Origin: DASTGO01 sp035719045
GTDB taxonomy: Bacteria > Actinomycetota > Actinomycetes > Actinomycetales > Kineosporiaceae
Length of the DNA stretch: 6,831 nt
Assembly: GCA_035719045.1 (NCBI GenBank)
Contig: DASTGO010000467.1
Location: 1 to 6,831 of the forward strand
Reading direction: 5' to 3'
Part shown: piece after piece, positions 1-4,260 of the stretch
Layout of the letters: each line of letters starts with the position of its first letter
Numbering within the stretch: the first letter of the stretch is position 1
Position numbers and translations under genes: made by a program
Notes under the pieces: generated by a model
The model's database searches: none
The model's input: only the letters and a program-made list of their open reading frames with translations
Told to the model about the DNA's origin: nothing

Positions 1-48
1 CAGGCCCAGGCGCAGGCGCAGGCGCAGGCCGCAGCTCAGGCCCAGGCC
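1..48 (+). repeat. Hexanucleotide CAGGCN tandem repeat encoding Gln-Ala
   Basis: Codons alternate CAG and GCC/GCG from 1 to 30 (five Gln-Ala units). A GCA GCT interruption follows, then two more units at 37-48. The repeat starts at the window edge and may continue leftward. It lies in the linker of the transglycosylase-like protein. Changes in unit number would keep the frame and alter only linker length. Confidence 0.85.
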
Positions 49-441
49 TCCGCGGCTGCGGCTGCCGCGAGGGCACGCCAGGCCGCTGCCGCCCAGGCTG
101 CCCGGTCGGCCAGTCGGACCTCCGCGCCGGTGCCGGTGCCCAGCGGCTCCCCGCAGTCGATCGCCCGGGCGATGCTGACCCAGCGCGGCTGGTCGGGGCA
201 GTGGTCCTGCCTGAACTCCCTCTGGCAGAAGGAGAGTGGCTGGAACTACCGGGCCAGGAACCCCTCCTCGGGCGCCTTCGGCATCCCGCAGGCGCTGCCC
301 GGCAGCAAGATGGCCAGTGCGGGGCCGGACTGGCAGACCAATCCGGCCACCCAGATCGCCTGGGGGCTGAGCTATATCGCCTCGACGTACGGCACGCCGT
401 GCGGGGCCTGGGCGCACAGCCAGTCAACCGGCTGGTACTGA
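1..441 (+). CDS. Lytic-transglycosylase-like cell-wall hydrolase, C-terminal part (5' end outside window)
   Basis: The frame is open from the first base and ends at TGA 439-441, giving 146 residues; the start lies to the left. Residues 1-40 are Gln/Ala/Arg-rich and low in complexity (QAQAQA repeats), followed by a short Pro/Val linker. From about residue 52 comes a compact domain typical of short actinobacterial transglycosylase-like proteins (aggregation-promoting-factor C-terminal-like, also found in phage tape-measure proteins). Visible motifs are LWQKESGWN (residues 74-82, E78 the likely catalytic acid), GAFGIPQALPGSKM (91-104), and a closing CGAWAHSQSTGWY (134-146). Cys70 and Cys134 could form a disulfide, which would fit an exported protein. 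The family cleaves or remodels peptidoglycan. The missing N-terminus should carry a signal peptide or membrane anchor, but this is inferred. The GTG at 130 is in frame but is not a credible start, because coding composition continues upstream of it. Confidence 0.88.
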   Translation, partial: QAQAQAQAQAAAQAQASAAAAAARARQAAAAQAARSASRTSAPVPVPSGSPQSIARAMLTQRGWSGQWSCLNSLWQKESGWNYRARNPSSGAFGIPQALPGSKMASAGPDWQTNPATQIAWGLSYIASTYGTPCGAWAHSQSTGWY

Positions 442-453
442 CCCGTTCCGGGT
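441..453 (+). terminator. Short hairpin just after the transglycosylase-like gene
   Basis: ACCCG (441-445) and CGGGT (449-453) form a perfect 5-bp stem around a TTC loop, starting at the last base of the stop codon and followed by TT. It is small for an intrinsic terminator and has no T-run, although actinobacterial terminators often lack one. The rest of the convergent gap (454-594) holds only a weak CATCG/CGATG inverted repeat (547-551 and 568-572); I see no gene or RNA in it. Confidence 0.3.
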
Positions 454-594
454 TTCGCGGCTTCCGGGTACAGCGGTGTGAGTGCCGGCCCCGTGGTGCA
501 GTGGATCTCCCGGTGCTCCATCACCTCACAGTCGTATGCTTACGCGCATCGGGTTACGGATGTACGGCGATGGTCGGCCGGGTGTGGCGCCGGG

Positions 595-1995
595 TCAGCC
601 GGGACGGGTCATCGCCGTCACGTCGAGCAGGCGGTCCAGGTCCTCGATGGTCAGCTCACCGCGGCCGACGTGGCCGAGATCCAGCACCGCCTGCCGGATC
701 GTCAGCCGGTGCGTCACCGCATACCTGGCGACCGCTGCGGCCGCCTCGTAACCGATCACCCGGGCCAGTGGGGTGACGATCGCCGGTGAGCTCTCGGCCT
801 GGGTGCGGGCCCGGTCCCGGTCCGGCTGCAGTCCCTCGACCGCCCGGTCGGCGAGCAACCGGCAGGCGGCCGACAGCAGTCGCAACTGCTCCAGCACCGC
901 TCGGGACATCACCGGCACCATGACGTTGAGCTCGAAGGTGCCGCTGGCTCCCGCCCAGGCCACGGTCGCGTCATGCCCGACCACCTGGGCGCAGATCTGG
1001 AGCACGGCCTCCGGGATCACCGGGTTGACCTTCCCGGGCATGATCGAGGATCCGGGCTGCAGCTCCGGCAGATGGATCTCGCCGAGGCCGGCGTTCGGTC
1101 CGGATCCCATCCAGCGCAGGTCGTTGCAGATCTTCGTCAGGCTCACCGCGAGGGTCCGCAGTGCACCGGACAGTTCGACCAGCGCGTCCCGGGCGCCCTG
1201 GGCCTCGAAGTGGTCGCGGGCCTGCGTGAGCGGCAGGCCGGTCTCCGCGGCGAGCAGAGCCACCACGGCAGCGGCGAACCCGGGCGGGGTGTTGATCCCG
1301 GTGCCCACCGCCGTCCCACCCAAGGGCACCTCGGCCACCCGCGGTAGCACGGCTTCGACCCGCTCCATCCCGTGCCGGACCTGGGCGGCGTACCCGCCGA
1401 GTTCCTGTCCGAGGGTGACCGGGGTGGCGTCCATGAGGTGGGTCCGCCCGGCCTTGACCACGTCGGTGGTCCGCCCGGCCTGGACCTCCAGCGCACTGGC
1501 CAGCCGGTCGAGGGCGGGCAGCAGATCGGTGGTGGCCGCCTGCGCCGCCGCCAGGTGCACCGCGGTCGGGAAGGTGTCGTTGCTGGACTGCGAGGCGTTG
1601 ACCTCGTCGTGGGGATGGACCCGCCGGCCGAGGCGCCGCGACGCCAGGGCTGCCACCACCTCGTTGACGTTCATGTTCGTCGAGGTGCCGGAGCCGGTCT
1701 GGAAGACGTCGACCGGGAACTGGTCGGGGTGCCCGCCGCCGGAGACCTCGGCGGCGGCCTCGGCGATCGCGGTGGCGACATCGGGCGGCAGTACTGCGAG
1801 CCGGGCGTTCACCCGGGCCGCCGCCGCCTTGATCCGGGCCAGCGCACCGATCACGGCAGGGTCCACCCGCACCCCGCTGACCGGGAAGTTCTGCACCGCC
1901 CGCTGGGTCTGCGCGCCGTAGAGGGCTCCGGCCGGGACCAGTACCTCGCCCAGGGTGTCCCGTTCGGTCCGCCGGCCGTCCGGTGTGCTCGTCAT
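595..1995 (-). CDS. fumC: Class II fumarate hydratase (fumarase C)
   Basis: This 466-residue protein, normal for the family, interconverts fumarate and L-malate in the TCA cycle as a cytosolic homotetramer. Class II motifs appear in order: TGSGTSTNMNVNEV (100-113), SSNDTFPTA (137-145), GRTHLMDATP (183-192), TAVGTGIN (228-235) and the signature loop GSSIMPGKVNP (315-325). By motif alignment, S316 matches the catalytic Ser318 of E. coli FumC and H186 matches His188. PGKVNP rather than PAKVNP favours fumarase over aspartase, and the C-terminal half (VIPEAVLQICAQVVG, FELNVMVPV) closely resembles mycobacterial FumC. I chose the ATG at 1993-1995 because the conserved core (ERDTLGEVLVP) then begins near residue 11, as in relatives. 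An upstream in-frame ATG (2044-2046) would add 17 unconserved residues. No Shine-Dalgarno is visible, so it may be leaderless. It is transcribed alone, divergent from the gene at 2061. Confidence 0.97.
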   Translation of the reverse strand: MTSTPDGRRTERDTLGEVLVPAGALYGAQTQRAVQNFPVSGVRVDPAVIGALARIKAAAARVNARLAVLPPDVATAIAEAAAEVSGGGHPDQFPVDVFQTGSGTSTNMNVNEVVAALASRRLGRRVHPHDEVNASQSSNDTFPTAVHLAAAQAATTDLLPALDRLASALEVQAGRTTDVVKAGRTHLMDATPVTLGQELGGYAAQVRHGMERVEAVLPRVAEVPLGGTAVGTGINTPPGFAAAVVALLAAETGLPLTQARDHFEAQGARDALVELSGALRTLAVSLTKICNDLRWMGSGPNAGLGEIHLPELQPGSSIMPGKVNPVIPEAVLQICAQVVGHDATVAWAGASGTFELNVMVPVMSRAVLEQLRLLSAACRLLADRAVEGLQPDRDRARTQAESSPAIVTPLARVIGYEAAAAVARYAVTHRLTIRQAVLDLGHVGRGELTIEDLDRLLDVTAMTRPG

Positions 1996-2060
1996 CACCG
2001 CATCGTCGCGCCGGTCGGGGCAGGGTGCCCGTCGCCGCGGCCGCATGGCAGGCTTCCCCC
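1996..2060. promoter_or_regulatory. Divergent promoter region between fumC and the methyltransferase-like gene
   Basis: These 65 bases separate two divergent starts, so both promoters must lie here or overlap the neighbouring gene. Neither start has a recognisable ribosome binding site. For fumC, GACGAT lies on the minus strand 7-12 bases before the ATG, one base from the TANNNT -10 consensus and at the distance expected for a leaderless transcript. For the 2061 gene, CAGGCT sits at the same distance but is weaker. No operator-like inverted repeat stands out. The promoter assignment is inferred from geometry. Confidence 0.35.
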
Positions 2061-2570
2061 ATGCCCGATCGTGCCGTGACCGTGCTGCAGCGCCGGATCC
2101 GTGACCTGCCGGGTCGCCGCCTGGAACTCGCCGACGCCCTGGTCGTGGCCCAGGGACTGGCCGGGGCCGGACTGCTGTGGCCGGGCCGAGGGCGCTGGAG
2201 CCTGCCGCGCCCGATCCGCAGGGCCGCCCTCGCGGTCACGCTGCTGGGAACGGCCGCCGGCGCCCTGGGTGCGCGGCAGCTCGGGTCCGGCCTGACCCCG
2301 CGGGTCGAACCTCCGCCGCAGGCCGCCCTGCGCACCACCGGTCCCTACGCGGTGTCCCGGCATCCGATCTACGCCGGCGTGCTGGTCTGCGGAGCCGGTT
2401 TCGCCGTGCTGCGCCGTCGCCCGGAACCCCTGCTCGCCCTGGCCGCGCTGGCCGGGGTGCTGCACGTCAAGGCCGGGATCGAGGAGCGGCGGCTGCGGGA
2501 CCGGTTCGGCACCCGCTATGACGAGTACGCCCGGCGGACCCCGCGACTGATCGGCCTGCCCCGCCGCTGA
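2061..2570 (+). CDS. Isoprenylcysteine/phospholipid methyltransferase-fold membrane protein
   Basis: This is a 169-residue membrane protein. The C-terminal half carries the hallmarks of the ICMT/PEMT-like methyltransferase superfamily: GPYAVSRHPIYAG (94-106), matching the family pattern GPY..xRHPxYxG, then EERRL (141-145), FGTRYDEY (149-156) and PRLIG (161-165). Hydrophobic stretches at about 26-40, 54-71 and 104-138 suggest three to four membrane passes, with the catalytic motifs at the cytoplasmic face. Proteins of this fold use S-adenosylmethionine to methylate isoprenylcysteine, phospholipid head groups or other lipid-soluble acceptors. The substrate here cannot be told, and bacterial members are mostly uncharacterised. 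The ATG at 2061 is preferred because the frame further upstream (to 1983) would overlap the fumC start and encode unconserved sequence. There is no clear Shine-Dalgarno. It is divergent from fumC and followed by a candidate terminator, so probably monocistronic. Confidence 0.85.
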   Translation: MPDRAVTVLQRRIRDLPGRRLELADALVVAQGLAGAGLLWPGRGRWSLPRPIRRAALAVTLLGTAAGALGARQLGSGLTPRVEPPPQAALRTTGPYAVSRHPIYAGVLVCGAGFAVLRRRPEPLLALAALAGVLHVKAGIEERRLRDRFGTRYDEYARRTPRLIGLPRR

Positions 2571-2604
2571 CCCCTGCTCGCGCTCGATCGGCCGCCGGCC
2601 GCCG

Positions 2605-2640
2605 GGCCCTTCCCTTCGGTGGCCGAGGGTCCGGAAGGCC
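2605..2640 (+). terminator. Candidate terminator hairpin after the methyltransferase-like gene
   Basis: GGCCCTTCC (2605-2613) pairs with GGAAGGCC (2633-2640) with one bulged C. Inside it, CCTTCGG (2613-2619) pairs with CCGAGG (2623-2628) around a TGG loop, again with one bulge. Together they make a long imperfect stem-loop about 35 bases after the stop. A second hairpin, GGACC-GTTC-GGTCC, lies at 2679-2692. There is no T-tract. The remainder of the 2571-2730 stretch shows no credible gene on either strand. Confidence 0.4.
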
Positions 2641-2733
2641 GGTGCGGCAGGCCCTTGCGGGGCATCCTCCCCGGAAGGGGACCGTTCGGTCCGGGCCCGC
2701 TCGGGAGTTCGGTCGAGACCAGGACGGAGCGCC

Positions 2734-2806
2734 CGGTTCAACCCCCTCGGGGTGATTACGATCAGTGCCCTTGACTTCACTCAGTGCGAGATAAGGGGAT
2801 GATCGG
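2734..2806 (+). promoter_or_regulatory. Promoter/operator region and ribosome binding site of the SMR-like gene
   Basis: A TANNNT-type -10 element, TACGAT, lies at 2757-2762 and would start transcription near 2769; a poor -35 (GGTTCA, 2735-2740) precedes it. A TTGACT hexamer at 2771-2776 is a second candidate -35 but lacks a good -10 at 17 bases. TCAGTGC occurs twice, at 2762-2768 and 2781-2787, exactly 19 bp apart. The second copy is part of a small perfect inverted repeat, CACT-C-AGTG (2778-2786). AAGGGG at 2793-2798 is a plausible Shine-Dalgarno 8 bases before GTG 2807 and fixes that start. The repeats look like an operator, but no regulator gene is adjacent. Confidence 0.4.
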
Positions 2807-3229
2807 GTGCTCATCCGGGTGCCGCAGACGTGGCCGGCGCCGGTGGTCGCGGCCCTGGCGATGCTGGTCCTGGCCGGGCTGGACCTGTCCGGTTCGCTGG
2901 CTGCGAAGGAGGCGGTGCTGCGGCGCTCGCCGGCGCTGGCGGTCGTGGGGGCCGGGCTGTTCGTCGCCCTCTTCTGGGTGTACGCCTCGAGCCTGCAGTA
3001 TGCGGACCTGGCCCCGGTCACCCTCGGCTGGATCGTTGTCCTGCAGGTGGGCGTGGTCCTGCTGGACCGGTTCCGGTACGACACCCGGATCGCGACGGGG
3101 ACCTGGGTCGCGATCGCCGTGATCGTCACGGCCCAGGCGTATCTGCTGTTCGCCGTGGGCGGCGGGCAGGCGGAACCCGCCGGGGACCGCGCCGAGCGGG
3201 TTGCGGTCCTGCCGCAAGCCGGGAGCTGA
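2807..3229 (+). CDS. Small four-helix membrane protein resembling SMR/DMT-superfamily transporters
   Basis: This 140-residue protein has four predicted hydrophobic helices at about 10-27, 42-61, 67-87 and 98-117, and a polar C-terminal tail (118-140). Size and topology match the small multidrug resistance (SMR) branch of the drug/metabolite transporter superfamily, which works as dimers exchanging protons for cationic compounds. Helix 1 holds DLSGSLAAK (26-34), which lines up with EVIGTTLMK of EmrE and puts Asp26 where EmrE has its essential Glu14, with the Gly and Lys spacing preserved. Helix 2 ends ASSLQYADLAPV, like the SMR helix 2-3 junction (AQTLAYIPTGIA in EmrE). The similarity is faint, and the protein could be an uncharacterised EamA-like membrane protein. 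The GTG start is supported by AAGGGG 8 bases upstream. It is convergent with the gene at 3299-4156 and has no operon partner. Confidence 0.75.
   Translation: MLIRVPQTWPAPVVAALAMLVLAGLDLSGSLAAKEAVLRRSPALAVVGAGLFVALFWVYASSLQYADLAPVTLGWIVVLQVGVVLLDRFRYDTRIATGTWVAIAVIVTAQAYLLFAVGGGQAEPAGDRAERVAVLPQAGS
3201..3217 (+). terminator. Hairpin at the end of the SMR-like gene
   Basis: TTGCGG (3201-3206) and CCGCAA (3212-3217) form a perfect 6-bp stem with a TCCTG loop, extendable past one G-G mismatch by two G-C pairs. It lies in the last ten codons of the gene and begins the inverted-repeat cluster that continues to 3335. It could be part of the terminator or a transcript-end stabiliser. Confidence 0.35.
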
Positions 3230-3261
3230 TCCCGCAGCACCCCGGGAACTGATCCCGCTGC
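3221..3261 (+). repeat. Tandem 18-base repeat spanning the stop codon
   Basis: GGGAGCTGATCCCGCAGC (3221-3238) and GGGAACTGATCCCGCTGC (3244-3261) match at 16 of 18 bases and start 23 bp apart. The first copy contains the TGA stop at 3227-3229; the TGA in the second copy is out of frame. Each copy can fold as GGGA-N5-TCCC. This looks like a small duplication, now part of the 3' untranslated region. Confidence 0.8.
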
Positions 3262-3285
3262 GACCGGTCGCGCCGGGGCCCCGGC
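3260..3285. repeat. Two abutting perfect palindromes in the convergent gap
   Basis: GCGACCGGTCGC (3260-3271) and GCCGGGGCCCCGGC (3272-3285) are perfect inverted repeats of 12 and 14 bp lying end to end, between the convergent stops at 3229 and 3299. Either could fold into a short hairpin in transcripts from both strands, so they are probably part of a shared termination region. Confidence 0.7.
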
Positions 3286-3298
3286 CCACCGGCAGCGA

Positions 3299-4156
3299 TC
3301 ATCGGGCCGCGCCGGGCCGACCGGTCGGCCCGGCGGCCGGTGGACCAGCCGGGGGCCGGGCGAGGTACACCGCGTACGTGAACTGCCGGCCGTCCCTGGC
3401 CACCTCGAGCAGGACCTCCTCCACCCGCTGCCCTCCCGCCGCGGCCAGCCCGTCCCGCAGCCCGGGGGACGGGTCCGCCGACCAGATCGCCAGCACGCCG
3501 TCGTCGGCCAGGGCCTGCAGCGCCCGGTGCAGGAACGGTTCCCGGTAGACCTCGGCATTGCCCTGGTGGACCAGGAACGCCGGTCCGTTGTCGACGTCGA
3601 GCAGGATCGCGTCGACGCCGCCCGCGGGAAGTGCCGCCACCACGTCCAGGACGTCCCCGCCGGTCACCCGGACCCGGGGGTCGGCCAACAGCCCGGCAGC
3701 CTGCGGCACCAGGCCGGCCCGCAGCCACTGCGGCAGCAGTTCCTGCAGTTCGACGATCTCCAGCGTGCCCACCCGGGGATCGGCCAGCACCGCCGCCGCG
3801 GTGAACCCCAACCCCAGCCCGCCGACCAGGATCCGCCATCCGGGGGAGCCGTTCCCGGGCGTCAGGTGCCCGGGCGCCCGGTCCGGGTGGTCGGCGGGCC
3901 TGGGCCGGGCGGGTGATGGGCCGGCGGCCAGCCGGTCCAGGGTGAGGGTGGCCAGGGCGGTCTCGGATCCGGTGTCCACGGTGTCCATCGCGAACACTCC
4001 GTCCACGATGAGTTCCAGGACGTCACCGCGGCGGCGCAGCACGACTTCTCCGTGGCCGGTGTCCCCCCGGGCGACAACGTCGGGGCGGACGGCGGCGTCC
4101 GGAGGGTGTGCAGCGGAACCAGCCAGTGGGCCTTCGGGCGGAGGGGCAGCAACCAC
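3299..4156 (-). CDS. Spermidine-synthase-like SAM-fold protein with altered catalytic motifs
   Basis: The 285-residue protein has an N-terminal beta-rich segment (about 34-75, ELIVDGVFAMDT) followed by a Rossmann domain of the spermidine synthase/methyltransferase superfamily. ILVGGLGLGFTA (109-120) is the nucleotide loop, LEIVELQELLPQW (132-144) holds the acidic ribose-binding position, GDVLDVV (167-173) follows, and VDAILLDVDNGP (181-192) sits where true synthases have DxTDP. The classical GGGDGG motif is replaced by GGLGLG, and the catalytic Asp position appears to be Asn190 with Asp189 beside it. Polyamine synthesis is therefore uncertain, and methyltransferase-like or other use is possible. 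The C-terminal tail (268-285) is Pro/Gly/Ala-rich and encoded partly by a 26-bp palindrome. The GTG start at 4156 is the only in-frame choice after an upstream TGA. GGAGG abuts it, so the better-spaced AGGA ten bases upstream may be the ribosome site. It is divergent from the 4261 gene. Confidence 0.82.
   Translation of the reverse strand: MVAAPPPEGPLAGSAAHPPDAAVRPDVVARGDTGHGEVVLRRRGDVLELIVDGVFAMDTVDTGSETALATLTLDRLAAGPSPARPRPADHPDRAPGHLTPGNGSPGWRILVGGLGLGFTAAAVLADPRVGTLEIVELQELLPQWLRAGLVPQAAGLLADPRVRVTGGDVLDVVAALPAGGVDAILLDVDNGPAFLVHQGNAEVYREPFLHRALQALADDGVLAIWSADPSPGLRDGLAAAGGQRVEEVLLEVARDGRQFTYAVYLARPPAGPPAAGPTGRPGAAR
3310..3335. terminator. 26-bp perfect palindrome, probable bidirectional terminator
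   Basis: CGCCGGGCCGACC (3310-3322) is followed directly by its exact reverse complement (3323-3335). In RNA from either strand this can form an 11-bp GC-rich stem with a CCGG loop. It lies just inside the 3' end of the spermidine-synthase-like gene (stop 3299-3301) and about 80 bases past the stop of the SMR-like gene, so it is placed to end transcription from the left. For the minus-strand gene the hairpin forms before the stop codon, which is odd for a terminator. No T-run follows on either strand. Confidence 0.5.
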
Positions 4157-4260
4157 CCTCCGATCCTGTCAAAACCGTGTCACCCACCGTTGTCCCGGCG
4201 TTGACTCATCCCTCGCGCAGTCGTCAGGACCAGATCTATCAGGCTCGTACACTGCCTACT
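4157..4260. promoter_or_regulatory. Divergent promoter region; leaderless -10 for the lysyltransferase-like gene
   Basis: These 104 bases lie between the divergent starts at 4156 (-) and 4261 (+). On the plus strand TACACT (4248-4253) matches the TANNNT -10 consensus and ends 7 bases before GTG 4261, so transcription should begin at or next to the start codon. No Shine-Dalgarno precedes the GTG, in keeping with a leaderless mRNA. A good -35 is not evident at 17 bases. A TTGACT at 4201-4206 is too far away. For the minus-strand gene the promoter is unclear; TAGATC on that strand (4232-4237) is only a possible -10. Confidence 0.5.

Noticed and set aside
535..540. TATGCT, a perfect TANNNT -10 on the plus strand before the fumC 3' end, possibly an antisense promoter
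   Set aside because: It has no matching -35 and no gene downstream. Such hexamers occur by chance even in GC-rich DNA.
773..2338. Long open frames on both strands across fumC (773-1921 plus, 971-2338 minus)
   Set aside because: They are shadows of fumC, whose frame carries all class II fumarase signatures.
2588..2606. GGCCGCC direct repeats as a possible small repeat array
   Set aside because: Only two short GC-only units are present, consistent with base composition.
1995..2780. A minus-strand open frame covering the methyltransferase-like gene and the gap after it
   Set aside because: Composition is shadow-like, there are no motifs, and it would run through the recognisable plus-strand gene.
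2770..2790. Resemblance to the HspR HAIR operator (CTTGAGT-N7-ACTCAAG)
   Set aside because: The left half is close, but the right half GTGCGAG matches poorly, and there is no heat-shock gene nearby.
3230..3335. The repeat cluster as a CRISPR array or attachment site
   Set aside because: Repeats are short and not evenly spaced, there are no unique spacers of constant length, and there are no cas, integrase or transposase genes.
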